NCBI RefSeq assembly: GCF_002119725.1
Contig: NZ_CP021109.1
Coordinates: 620,001 to 684,000, forward strand
Direction: 5' to 3'
DNA from: Bordetella genomosp. 9
Lineage (GTDB): Bacteria > Pseudomonadota > Gammaproteobacteria > Burkholderiales > Burkholderiaceae_B
Length of the DNA stretch: 64,000 bases
The position numbers and the translations under genes were made by a program. The notes below the pieces were generated by a model that was not told where the DNA came from, did not search any database, and worked only from the letters and a program-made list of their open reading frames with translations. Within the stretch, counting starts at the first letter, position 1; each line of letters opens with the position of its first letter. Shown here piece after piece: positions 46,317 through 54,541 of this stretch.

Positions 46317-46539
46317 CGGGGCCCTCTGCAGCGTCGTTTACGCGCTGGAAGTCGGCGTCCTTACCAACATCCGGAATGCTCATCAGTACTTCGGCAAGGC
46401 TTTTTCGGATCGGCCGTCGGAGCGCGCGGGCAAGGATCTCGCGGTGTTCCGCTTCCGCGCTCCGGCCGTGTGCGGCCGCCACCTCGCGTAAGGTTTGGAC
46501 AAGAGCTTCATCCACTCCCCGGACCAATAGACTGGCCAT
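46303..46539 (-). CDS. FitA-like antitoxin (ribbon-helix-helix)
   Basis: A 78-residue protein. Its N-terminus (MASLLVRGVDEALVQTLREVAAAHGRSAEAEHREIL) is the ribbon-helix-helix of the FitA family; the acidic C-terminal tail would bind the toxin. The start at 46539 is supported by a GGGAGA site and the RHH first strand. The upstream DNA has two copies of the octamer TGATATCA, similar in kind to FitAB operators. Confidence 0.9.
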   Translation of the reverse strand: MASLLVRGVDEALVQTLREVAAAHGRSAEAEHREILARALRRPIRKSLAEVLMSIPDVGKDADFQRVNDAAEGPGVLG

Positions 46540-46558
46540 GGCGATCTCCCGTTTGGCA

Positions 46559-46577
46559 ATGATATCAATGATATCAT
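46559..46577. promoter_or_regulatory. Double palindromic operator of the FitAB-like operon
   Basis: TGATATCA, a perfect palindrome, occurs twice 9 bases apart (46560-46567 and 46569-46576) about 20-37 bases before the antitoxin start. RHH antitoxins bind paired palindromic half-sites, so this is a convincing autoregulatory operator. Confidence 0.7.
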
Positions 46578-46621
46578 GCCCGTTCTTTGCCCGTCCTTCG
46601 CCCGTCTTTGGCGCGTCGCTC
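46578..46621. repeat. 11-bp tandem repeat beside the operator
   Basis: Four consecutive 11-mers follow the consensus GCCCGTCCTTT (46578-46588, 46589-46599, 46600-46610, 46611-46621), the last one worn. They directly abut the double palindrome, on the side away from the antitoxin gene, where its promoter would lie. The 11-base period approximates one helical turn. They could be further protein sites or simple slippage. Confidence 0.6.
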
Positions 46622-46769
46622 CCTTCCCGCGGCTGTACAAGCGCGGGCACGAAAGGCATGACCATTCAATCGTCAACGCGCGGATTTATCCTTGCGCAGC
46701 ATGATTCGATCTGCGAAATGATTCCGCGATCCTTGGAATAAAGGCGTTTGAATGCCGGGCGCGAAGGCT

Positions 46770-47649
46770 TTACCGCAACATACCCACAGCCAAATCCACA
46801 AACGCCCGGACCTTCGCGGGCGCTTGCCGCCCTTCGGTATAAAGCACATGAATCGGCAGCGGCGGCTCTTCATATTCCTCCAGCACAGTCTGGAGCTTTC
46901 CCTCACGCAGCGCCGGTTCGATCTGGTAGTGAAGCACCCGCGTCAGTGCCAATCCAGCGATCGCAGTGGCAATCGCCGCTTCATTTGTATTGGACTGCAG
47001 CCAGTTCTGAATCGTCACTCGCTGATCACGGGCGAACCGCCATTCGGGCGATACCCACGCCCCGGTCGATGCGGCGATGCGGTGGTTCCTGAGGTCCGCA
47101 GGCAGCAGGCGTTTTCGGAACACCGTGCTGCTGAAAATACGCCGGCGACCCGCATACCACCCGTCGCACGGTGCCCACCTGAACCGCCGAAAAGCCTGAA
47201 TCCTGCAGGCGTCCGATGCGCACGGCAACGTCAATGCCTTCGTCTATCAAATTCACTTGCCGGTCCACGAACAGCACGCGCCCATTAACGGCCGGATAGC
47301 GTTTGAGGTATTCGTGCATGATCGGCAAGACGTACATCTGGCCGAAGAGGACCGATGCCGTGACGGATAGCGTGCCGGACGGGGCGGCATAGGAACCGGC
47401 TGCCGCGGCTTCGGCTTCTGCGATGTCCGCCAAAATGCGCTTGCAGTCCTGCAGGTAGCGCTTGCCGGGTTCGGTCAGTTTGACCGAGCGGGTGGTGCGG
47501 ATAAAAAGGCGGGCGCCGATGATGTCTTCCAGCGCCGCGATGCTTCGCGTGACGGCGGAGGCACTCATATGAAGCTGGCGGCCGGCGGCCGCGAAGCTTT
47601 CGGTGTCCGCGACCTTGACGAATATCCGCATTGCCTGCCAGCGATCCAC
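46770..47649 (-). pseudogene. LysR regulator broken by a 7-bp duplication
   Basis: The first half (from the ATG at 47649) encodes a normal LysR winged helix (WQAMRIFVKVADTESFAAAGRQLHMSASAVTRS) and part of the effector domain. Near 47098-47110 the plus strand reads GCAGGCA then GCAGGC, a 7-bp tandem duplication. Removing one copy joins T-P to A-D-L-R-N-H-R-I in the other frame, and the remaining effector domain reads on to 46770. The shift would truncate the protein. It is either a recent pseudogene, a phase switch or a sequencing error. Confidence 0.75.
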
Positions 47650-47754
47650 CTTGACGCTCCCCTGGTTGTATCGGGCCCCTATATTACGATCCGGCTGGGC
47701 GCGATGGCCGGCGGCTCAAAGAAGCGATCTGGAGACCCGGCCGAGACCGCCGGT

Positions 47755-47949
47755 CTAAAAACCGAAATGACTCAACCCGGGATGATCGTCGGGCCGGCGT
47801 CCCAGCGGCCAATGGAATTTCCGGTCCGCCTCGGCGATGGGGTGCTCATTGATACTGGAATGCCGCACGCGCACCACGCCGTTTTCGGCAAGACGGACTT
47901 TCTCGATGGCGGTCTGTTGGGTGAAGGCCGGCAGAGGCGGACGGGACAT
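47755..47949 (-). pseudogene. Internally deleted NTF2-like (DUF1348) gene
   Basis: A 64-codon frame with an AGGAGA site and normal start. Residues 1-23 ([22 protein letters not shown]) match the N-terminus, and residues 24-64 ([21 protein letters not shown], then [12 protein letters not shown]) match the C-terminus, of the DUF1348 nuclear-transport-factor-2-like family, whose members are about 150 residues. Around 90 residues of the middle are missing in frame. It cannot form the NTF2 fold, so it is most likely a deletion remnant. Confidence 0.7.
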
Positions 47950-48012
47950 TGGGGTCTCCTGGACTTGGAACAGCGATGGATGGGTCAGCCGAAGATACCG
48001 CCATGGCGGACC

Positions 48013-50079
48013 TTAGAGCGCGAGATGGATGGGCGTTTCCTCGCCCGTATCTTGCCGTGCCGGCACGGCGCAGCAAATCAGCACTTCGTCGTCGGCCACA
48101 TCGGCCGTCGGCATCCTGACGTAGGCGACGGATCCTTTGAGCAGCTTGGTGCGGCACGTTCCGCAACTTCCCGTACGGCAACCGAATTCCGGCTGAAGGC
48201 CGCGCGCTTCGGCAAGTTCCAGCAGGGTGCCGGCCCGCGGCGTCCAGCGCGCTTCCTTCAGCGAGCGCAGGAAGGCGACTGGCACCGGGGTGGTGGCAGC
48301 CGGCCGCGGGGGTGGGGCGGCGAGGCCGGTGTCCGCCGTACGCGCCAGGGAAGAGGGGCCGAACGATTCGGCATGGATGCGCCCATCGGCGACGCCGTAG
48401 CTTCTCAGGCCGTCGTACAGCGCCTGGGAGAAAGCGGGTGGTCCGCACAGATAGAAGTCGTAGTCGTTGAACGACAGGAAGCGGGTCAACAGCGTCATAT
48501 CGATGCGGCCCGCGGCATCGTAGTCCCGGCCTTCTTCGGCGCCCGTGGTGTCGCTGAGTACGCGCACGATCCGGACCGCGCCCTTCGCCGCCGCCACAAG
48601 TTCCGACAGCTCGGCGTCGAACGCGCGGTCGGCCTTGCTGCGTGCGGCTTGGAACAGGATGGCGGGCCGCACGCGGTGTTTGCGCAGTCCCTCATAAACA
48701 ATGTGTCGCAGCATAGCGAGCATTGGGGTGATGCCGACGCCGCCGGCCAGCAGCACCGCCGGGCGGTTCTGGCGCGCGTCGATGGTGAACGTGCCGGCCG
48801 GCGCCCGTGCTTCGATGACGTCGCCGGCCCGGACATGGTCGTGCAGGTGCCGCGATACCGCGCCGTCGCGCTTCACGCTGATGCGATAGATGTGGTCCGA
48901 AGGAGCGACCGAGAGTGTGTAGGTGCGTACGGCCGGCGTGGCGGCGCCCGGCAGGGTGACGCGTATCGGCAAGTGTTGGCCGGCCTGATGGGGCAGCACC
49001 CCGAGTCCATCGGCCGGCTCCAGGTGAAACGATCGGATGGACCGGCTTTCGTCGACGATCCGGGCGACGGTGAAAGGCCGCCATTGCGCGGCCAGCTCGC
49101 TGGCGCGCAAGCGCTCCGCGGCTTGCCGCCAGTCTCCGGTCATCAGTGAATTCGGTGACCAGCCGTCCTGCTGGAATGTCCAGCGCAGCGCCAGCGCGCC
49201 ACGGCGGCGCACGATGCGGCGCGGACGAAACGTCCAGAGCCGCTCGGCCCCCTGAAAGGCTGCGATTTCAGGCGAGTCCAGGATGACTTCGGCGTCGCCG
49301 GTCATTTGCAGGACGTCGCCGCGTTCGTAGTCCACAAAGAGAAGGCCCGCCTTGCCATTGAGGACGATGTTGCCCAGCGTGGCGAAGAACAGATTGCCGT
49401 CGAAGTCCGGGACAGTGAGCACGCCGTCGTCGGCGACGCGCACGAATCCGGCCTTGCCGCCTCGGTGCGACACATCGACCTGGCGTCGATCCTCGCGGTC
49501 GGCATACGAGGCGACGAAGAATGCGTCGGCCGCCGCTATCGCCGCGCGCGCATCGGCGTCCAGCTCGGCCAGGTCCTCGCGTGGCGCGGCAAAGGCTTCG
49601 CCTGGATCGCGCGCGAAGGCGAAGTCGCGCAGCTGGATGTACCTCGGGCAGTTGCCGAAGCTTTGGTCCACCTGGACACGCAGGCCGTCCGTGACCCTTG
49701 CGATGATGCCGTTCATGCGGTTGCGGCGGCGCGTGTGCATTTCGATGCCGAGCAGACCGATGGGCGCCCCGGCGCCCAGGCCTTCGCCCGCGGGATCGCC
49801 GCTATCTGCCCGAGCCGAAATGTCCAGGATCGTCGGCGTGGGCGACGTCATGAATCCGGGCCGGCCCGCGAGGGTCGTGGCCCATGCGTCGCCGGCGGCA
49901 TCGACGCTGCCCAGCACGATGAACGGCAACTGCGCATAGAAGTCGCGGTGCTGGTCCGGCATGTAGTCGCGCACCACGCGCTTGCCGACCACGGCCATGC
50001 GCTCGGCGACGCCCAGCTTTTCCTGTATGAAGATCTCGCCGGCGTGCCACGTCGGCAGCTTGGACGGTTTCTGTGCCAT
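48013..50079 (-). CDS. PNPOx-like/FAD reductase/2Fe-2S ferredoxin fusion oxidoreductase
   Basis: A 688-residue three-part enzyme. Residues about 1-300 form an FMN-binding split-barrel (pyridoxamine-phosphate-oxidase-like; R-N-R-M-N-G, P-R-Y-I-Q). Residues about 330-570 form a ferredoxin-NADP reductase module (FAD site R-T-Y-T-L-S; N-A-D site L-L-A-G-G-V-G-I-T-P). The C-terminus is a plant-type 2Fe-2S domain with Cys634, Cys639, Cys642 and Cys669/670. Electrons can run from NAD(P)H via FAD to the cluster and FMN. It follows a GST gene by 60 bp, so both may act in stress or xenobiotic handling. Activity unknown. Confidence 0.88.
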   Translation of the reverse strand: MAQKPSKLPTWHAGEIFIQEKLGVAERMAVVGKRVVRDYMPDQHRDFYAQLPFIVLGSVDAAGDAWATTLAGRPGFMTSPTPTILDISARADSGDPAGEGLGAGAPIGLLGIEMHTRRRNRMNGIIARVTDGLRVQVDQSFGNCPRYIQLRDFAFARDPGEAFAAPREDLAELDADARAAIAAADAFFVASYADREDRRQVDVSHRGGKAGFVRVADDGVLTVPDFDGNLFFATLGNIVLNGKAGLLFVDYERGDVLQMTGDAEVILDSPEIAAFQGAERLWTFRPRRIVRRRGALALRWTFQQDGWSPNSLMTGDWRQAAERLRASELAAQWRPFTVARIVDESRSIRSFHLEPADGLGVLPHQAGQHLPIRVTLPGAATPAVRTYTLSVAPSDHIYRISVKRDGAVSRHLHDHVRAGDVIEARAPAGTFTIDARQNRPAVLLAGGVGITPMLAMLRHIVYEGLRKHRVRPAILFQAARSKADRAFDAELSELVAAAKGAVRIVRVLSDTTGAEEGRDYDAAGRIDMTLLTRFLSFNDYDFYLCGPPAFSQALYDGLRSYGVADGRIHAESFGPSSLARTADTGLAAPPPRPAATTPVPVAFLRSLKEARWTPRAGTLLELAEARGLQPEFGCRTGSCGTCRTKLLKGSVAYVRMPTADVADDEVLICCAVPARQDTGEETPIHLAL

Positions 50080-50139
50080 GTCGGTGTCTTGGGCGGTTGG
50101 GATGCGCGGGCGCGGCCGGCTTCGGCGCCGCGTGCGGCT

Positions 50140-50751
50140 TCAGGCGGCGAGCCCCGCCGGCGTCTTTGCGAACGGCACGAAGCCGGGCAGCGCTTCCATC
50201 CGGCGCAGGAACCCGTTGACCCCCGGATAGCTGGCCAGGTCGACATTGCCTTCGGGCGCGCGCGCGACGTAGCTGTAGATCGCCACATCGGCGATGGTCG
50301 GCGCGGGCCCTGCCAGCCAATCGCGATCGCTCAGGTGGTTTTCCAGTTTGGCGAGAATCGCGTGCGCCCGTGCGATGACCTCGTCGGGATTGAATTTGGC
50401 GCCGAACACCGTGACCAGCCGCGCTGCCGCCGGCCCGTACGCCACTTCGCCCGCCGCGACCGACAGCCAGCGTTGCACGGCCGCCGCGCCTTGCGGGTCT
50501 TCCGGCAACCAGTCGGTGCGGCCGGCTTTCTTCGCCAGGTAGACCAGGATGGCGTTGGAATCGGCGATCACGACGCCGTTGTCGTCCAGCACGGGTACTT
50601 GGCCGAAGGGATTGAGCTTGAGAAATTCCGGGGTTTTGTGTGCGCCGGCCTGCAAGTCGACCTCGACGAGTTCGTGCGGCAGGCCGAGCAGCGAGACGAA
50701 AAGGCGTGCGCGGTGCGCGTGTCCGGAAAGCGGGTGGTGGTAGAGCTTCAT
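50140..50751 (-). CDS. Glutathione S-transferase
   Basis: A 203-residue GST: thioredoxin-like N-terminal domain ([28 protein letters not shown] at the glutathione site; D-S-N-A-I-L) and an all-helical C-terminal domain with the conserved A-P-T-I-A-D-V-A-I capping motif. It conjugates glutathione to electrophiles or acts in ring cleavage. It lies just upstream of the FMN/FAD/Fe-S fusion on the same strand, probably one operon. Confidence 0.93.
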   Translation of the reverse strand: MKLYHHPLSGHAHRARLFVSLLGLPHELVEVDLQAGAHKTPEFLKLNPFGQVPVLDDNGVVIADSNAILVYLAKKAGRTDWLPEDPQGAAAVQRWLSVAAGEVAYGPAAARLVTVFGAKFNPDEVIARAHAILAKLENHLSDRDWLAGPAPTIADVAIYSYVARAPEGNVDLASYPGVNGFLRRMEALPGFVPFAKTPAGLAA

Positions 50752-50972
50752 CGCGTATCTCCGAGAGGGACGGGCGGAGTGCCGTGCCGTTCTCGAAGAT
50801 TAATTGCGGCTCTCGATAAGGAGAATCCGTTGAATGGGCACTTCAAAATTGCGGTCAACGCAATAATGCGGGGCCGTGCCGGCTGCCGGCGGTCGCGGCC
50901 TACCGCCACACTCACCCGTTTCGCCGCACTCGCGCCCGTGGCCCAGCCAGAACGCAGCACCGCCCAGACGGC

Positions 50973-51803
50973 CTACAGCAGATTCGCCCCGGACAGCGCC
51001 GGGGTTTGCGCAATGCGCTCCGTGATGGCGCGGCAGGCCTCGAGCAAGGGCGCGACATACGCTTTTTCGGGATCCGGTTTTTGCCGGAAGCGCAGCGTGC
51101 TGACGCTGATCGCCGCCACCGGCACGCCATCGCGTCCGAAGATCGGCGCGCCAAAGCAATAGATGCCGGCTTCGTTTTCCTCGGCATCGACGGCCCAGCC
51201 GCGGCGGCGGGCTTCCCCAAGCTGACGCCGCAGCGCCGCGACGTTTGCCGGCGTATTGGGCGTGTATTGCGCGAAGGGCTGCGGCAGCGCGTCCAGCGCG
51301 GCCTTCTGCGCGTCGTCGGGCAGCATGGCCAGGTAGGCCTTGCCGACGGCGGTGGAGTACATGGAGACGTTGGTGCCGATGCGGGAATTCATCTGCACGG
51401 CGCTGGGGCTTTCCAGCTTTTCGATATAGACCATGTGCGTGCCGTTCGGCACGGCCAGATGCACCGTCTCCCCGGTGACATCGCGCAGATGCTTAAGGTC
51501 CTCCACTGCGGCCAGCCGGATCTCCGACCGCCCCCAGCTGCGGCTCGCCAGCTGGATCAAACGCGGTCCCAGGGTTAGCATGCCGGTCTGCGTATGCTCG
51601 GCCAGCAACCGCTCCGCCGTCAGCGCCGCCACGATGCGATACACCGTGGCGCGCGGATATCCGCTGACCTTGCTCAGTTCGGCAACCGTCATCGGCTGCG
51701 GCGTGTCCGCCACGAGCTGCAGCAGATGCATGAACTTCGAAAAAGCCGCCGTGCCCGCAACCTGGGCGGCGGGAGGCGTGGCAACAGAGCGATTGGCTGA
51801 CAT
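50973..51803 (-). CDS. IclR-family transcriptional regulator
   Basis: A 276-residue protein: winged helix (residues about 20-85, L-S-K-V-S-G-Y-P-R-A-T-V-Y-R-I-V), then the IclR effector domain (GTHMVYIEKLESP, T-A-V-G-K-A-Y-L-A-M-L). The ATG at 51803 is preferred to a TTG three codons earlier. It is flanked by the GST gene and by an SDR operon, and is the natural candidate to control the latter. A palindrome at the cupin promoter (55819-55839) is its plausible operator. Confidence 0.92.
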   Translation of the reverse strand: MSANRSVATPPAAQVAGTAAFSKFMHLLQLVADTPQPMTVAELSKVSGYPRATVYRIVAALTAERLLAEHTQTGMLTLGPRLIQLASRSWGRSEIRLAAVEDLKHLRDVTGETVHLAVPNGTHMVYIEKLESPSAVQMNSRIGTNVSMYSTAVGKAYLAMLPDDAQKAALDALPQPFAQYTPNTPANVAALRRQLGEARRRGWAVDAEENEAGIYCFGAPIFGRDGVPVAAISVSTLRFRQKPDPEKAYVAPLLEACRAITERIAQTPALSGANLL

Positions 51804-51882
51804 GACGATCAAAAAACCGCGGCCGAGCCGGCCGCTATGAATGGATTCAGGCGCCTAGAGTATTCCACGCCGCCCAAGGAGA

Positions 51883-51966
51883 CGCCCCATCGGGGCGCCG
51901 CGGATCCGGCTCCGCCGGTCCGCAGGCGCGCCCCCTTGAGGGGGAAGCGCGCCAGCGCTTCGGGGG
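51883..51966. repeat. Block of hairpins, Bordetella-type intergenic repeat
   Basis: Three stems stand in a row: CGCCCC-ATC-GGGGCG (51883-51897), a long stem over 51900-51923 (GCGGA outer and CCGGC inner arms), and CCCCC-TTGA-GGGGG (51931-51944), followed by a G+C-rich tail to 51966. It lies between the SDR stop and the IclR start. From memory, very similar blocks are scattered between genes in Bordetella/Achromobacter genomes, where they likely act as terminators or mobile repeats. Confidence 0.55.
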
Positions 51967-51973
51967 TGGACCA

Positions 51974-52693
51974 TCACCCAATCAAATATCCGCCATCCAC
52001 CGGCAGGATCACGCCCGTCATAAACCCCGCCGCCGGCGTGCATAGAAACGCCACGGCATCCGCCACATCCGCCGGCGTGCCCCATCGCCCCAGCGGCGTA
52101 CGCGACAGGATCGGCCCCGAGCGGGCGGGGTCATCCTGCAGCGCCTGCGTCAGCGGCGTGGCGATCCATCCTGGCGCGACGGCGTTGACGCGGATGCCGT
52201 CGGCGGCATAGGCGAGCGCCAGCGACTTGGTCAATTGCGCCACGCCGCCTTTGCTGGCCGCATAGCCTGGCACCAGCGAACCGCCGAAGAAGCTCAACAT
52301 CGACGCGGTGTTCACGATGCAGCCGCGCCGGCGCGCCAGGCGTTCGCGCGCCGCGCTGCAGACGCGCATCGTGCCCGTCAGGTTGACGGCCAGCACCTGC
52401 TCGAACACCGCGGGGTCATGCTCGGCCCCGCGCCGGATGATGCCGGCGCAGTTGACCACGATATCCAGTTCGTCCAGTCCGCTGAACATGGCTTCGACAT
52501 CGGCGGCATGGCTGACGTCGCCGATACGCACCTCGATGTCGCGGTTCAGGTCCGTGGCGTCCGAACGCAGGCCGGTGGCGATGGTGCGCGCGCCCAGCGA
52601 CGCCAGGCGGTTCGCGACCGCCGCGCCGATGCCCTGCGTGGCGCCGGTGACCAGTGCGGTCTTGCCGGCGAATAGATCGGTTTGATACGTCAT
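51974..52693 (-). CDS. SDR-family oxidoreductase
   Basis: A 239-residue classical SDR with T-G-A-T-Q-G-I-G (cofactor), N-C-A-G (structural), S-M-L-S-F-F (catalytic Ser) and Y-A-A-S-K-G (catalytic Tyr and Lys). It is the last gene of the cupin/SDR/Bug operon, 10 bases after the preceding SDR gene. The substrate is unknown. Confidence 0.92.
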   Translation of the reverse strand: MTYQTDLFAGKTALVTGATQGIGAAVANRLASLGARTIATGLRSDATDLNRDIEVRIGDVSHAADVEAMFSGLDELDIVVNCAGIIRRGAEHDPAVFEQVLAVNLTGTMRVCSAARERLARRRGCIVNTASMLSFFGGSLVPGYAASKGGVAQLTKSLALAYAADGIRVNAVAPGWIATPLTQALQDDPARSGPILSRTPLGRWGTPADVADAVAFLCTPAAGFMTGVILPVDGGYLIG

Positions 52694-52703
52694 CGTCGCT
52701 CGT

Positions 52704-53495
52704 TCAGAAAGTGCCGGGATAGGCGCCGCCGTCGGCCAGGATGTTCTGTCCGTTGATATAGGCGGCGTGCGTGCTGCACAGGAAGGCGCAGATGGCCCCG
52801 AACTCTTCCGGGTTGCCGAAGCGGCCGGCCGGGATGCCCGCCTGCCGCGCGGCGCGCAGCGCGCCGATGTCCTTGCCCGTCTTGGCCGCCTGCGCGGCGA
52901 AGCCGGAATTCAGGCGATCGGTGTCGAAGGCGCCCGGCAGCAGGTTGTTGATCGTTACGCCGCGCGCGGCCAGCCCGGTGCGGGCCACGCCGGCGACAAA
53001 GCCCGTCAGGCCGCTGCGCGCGCCGTTGGACAGGCCCAGCACATCGATGGGCGCCTTGACCGAACTGGACGTGATGTTGACGATGCGGCCGAAGCCGCGT
53101 TCGGCCATGCCGTCTACGGTGGCCTTGATCAGCTCGATGGGCGTGAGCATGTTGGCGCGCAGCGCGGACAGCCACTGTTCTTCGTTCCAGTCGCGGAAGT
53201 CGCCCGGGGGTGGGCCGCCCGCGTTGGTGACGACGATGTCGTAGTCGCGATGCGCCGCGAAAACCGCCTGGCGGCCTTCGGCGGTCGTGATGTCGGCGGC
53301 AACTGCCTTGACGAAGCTGTCGCTGCGCGAACGCGCTTGCTCCAGCCGCTGGCGGGCGGCCTCCAGCGCATCCCCGCCGCGCGCGACGATGACCACGTTG
53401 ACGCCCTCGCGAACCAGGGCCAGCGCGCAGCCGTAGCCCAGACCCTTGCTGGCGCCGCCCACCAGGGCGGTCCTTCCCGAAATACCCAGATCCAT
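52704..53495 (-). CDS. SDR-family oxidoreductase
   Basis: A 263-residue SDR. Cofactor motif G-G-A-S-K-G-L-G (Gly in place of the usual T), N-A-G-G-P-P-P-G, catalytic Ser in I-V-N-I-T-S-S-S, and a residue pattern after it (L-S-N-G-A-R-S) in which Asn, not Tyr, may stand at the usual Tyr site. The missing Y-x-x-x-K makes its catalysis doubtful or points to a divergent SDR subgroup (the G-G-P-P-P-G loop is typical of that group). It lies 25 bp after the Bug receptor gene. Confidence 0.85.
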   Translation of the reverse strand: MDLGISGRTALVGGASKGLGYGCALALVREGVNVVIVARGGDALEAARQRLEQARSRSDSFVKAVAADITTAEGRQAVFAAHRDYDIVVTNAGGPPPGDFRDWNEEQWLSALRANMLTPIELIKATVDGMAERGFGRIVNITSSSVKAPIDVLGLSNGARSGLTGFVAGVARTGLAARGVTINNLLPGAFDTDRLNSGFAAQAAKTGKDIGALRAARQAGIPAGRFGNPEEFGAICAFLCSTHAAYINGQNILADGGAYPGTF

Positions 53496-53520
53496 CGTTG
53501 CTCCTCGTCGCGCCCCCGGA

Positions 53521-54495
53521 TTACGGGCGCATATTGAACTTCTCGATCAGCGCCTTGAAGGTCGCGTTGTCGCGCGCCATCAGCGCCGTGAAGGTTTGCT
53601 GGTCGGCCACCACATAGCCCAGGTTCTGTTCGGCCATGAACTTCTTCAGGCTGTTTTCCGCGGCGGCCTTGCGGAACGCATCGCCCAGCGCATCCAGCAC
53701 GGGCTGCGGCGTGCCCTTGGGCGCCGCAATGCCCCGCCACGTGCCGATCGACAAGTCTATATTGCGTTCCTTCAGGGTCGGCACATTCTCCATGCCGGTC
53801 ACGCGCTGGTCGGCCATCACCGCCAGCGTTTTCAGCTTGCCGGCTTTCACATACTGGATGACTTCCGCGGGGCTGACCGCCACGGCGTCGATATGCCCGC
53901 CCAGCAGTGCCAGCACGGCGGGGTTGCCGCCATTGAAGGGGATGTGGTTGAACTTCGCGCCGGTCTTGTCTTCCAGCGCGGCGGCGGCCAGGTGCCAGAT
54001 GGAGCCGATGCCGGCGTTGCCCAGCTGGATCGCTTCCGGCTTGGCGCGCGCCGCTTTCAGGAAGTCTTCGATCGTGTTGTAGGGCGAGTCGGCGCGCACC
54101 GTAATGGCGGACGGGTCGGCGTTCAGCTGGATGATGGGCGTGAACTTCTCGTACGTCGTCTTGGTCAGGCCCAGGTGCGGAATGATGACCATGTCGGCGG
54201 TGACGAGCGCCAGCTTGTAGCCGTCCGGCGGCGCGTTGGCCACCTCGGTCAGGCCGATGGCGCCGGCCGCGCCGGGCTTGTTCAGGACGACCAGCGGTTG
54301 CGGCAGATGCGTGCGGGAAGCATCCGCCATGGCGCGGGCCAGGGCGTCGGTGCCGCCGCCCGCCGCGAACGGCACGACCAGTTCGATGGGCCGGGCAGGG
54401 AAGTTCTGGGCCTGCGCCGCGGGCAGGGCGGCGAGCAGGGCAGCGCTGCCAAGCAGCGCGGAAAAAAGACCGCGAGTGAACGCGCGACGTTTCAT
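53521..54495 (-). CDS. Bug family (TctC-like) periplasmic receptor
   Basis: A 324-residue periplasmic receptor with a signal peptide ending A-Q-A, then NFPARPIELVVPFAAGGGTD, N-K-P-G-A-A-G-A and I-P-F-N-G-G-N-P. It lies between SDR genes within one operon, so it probably captures the substrate that those enzymes metabolise, perhaps an aromatic or keto acid. No TctAB partner genes are in the window. Confidence 0.92.
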   Translation of the reverse strand: MKRRAFTRGLFSALLGSAALLAALPAAQAQNFPARPIELVVPFAAGGGTDALARAMADASRTHLPQPLVVLNKPGAAGAIGLTEVANAPPDGYKLALVTADMVIIPHLGLTKTTYEKFTPIIQLNADPSAITVRADSPYNTIEDFLKAARAKPEAIQLGNAGIGSIWHLAAAALEDKTGAKFNHIPFNGGNPAVLALLGGHIDAVAVSPAEVIQYVKAGKLKTLAVMADQRVTGMENVPTLKERNIDLSIGTWRGIAAPKGTPQPVLDALGDAFRKAAAENSLKKFMAEQNLGYVVADQQTFTALMARDNATFKALIEKFNMRP

Positions 54496-54541
54496 GATGT
54501 TGTCTCCGATTGCTGTTATGAGTCCGCGAGGGGTCGAAAGG

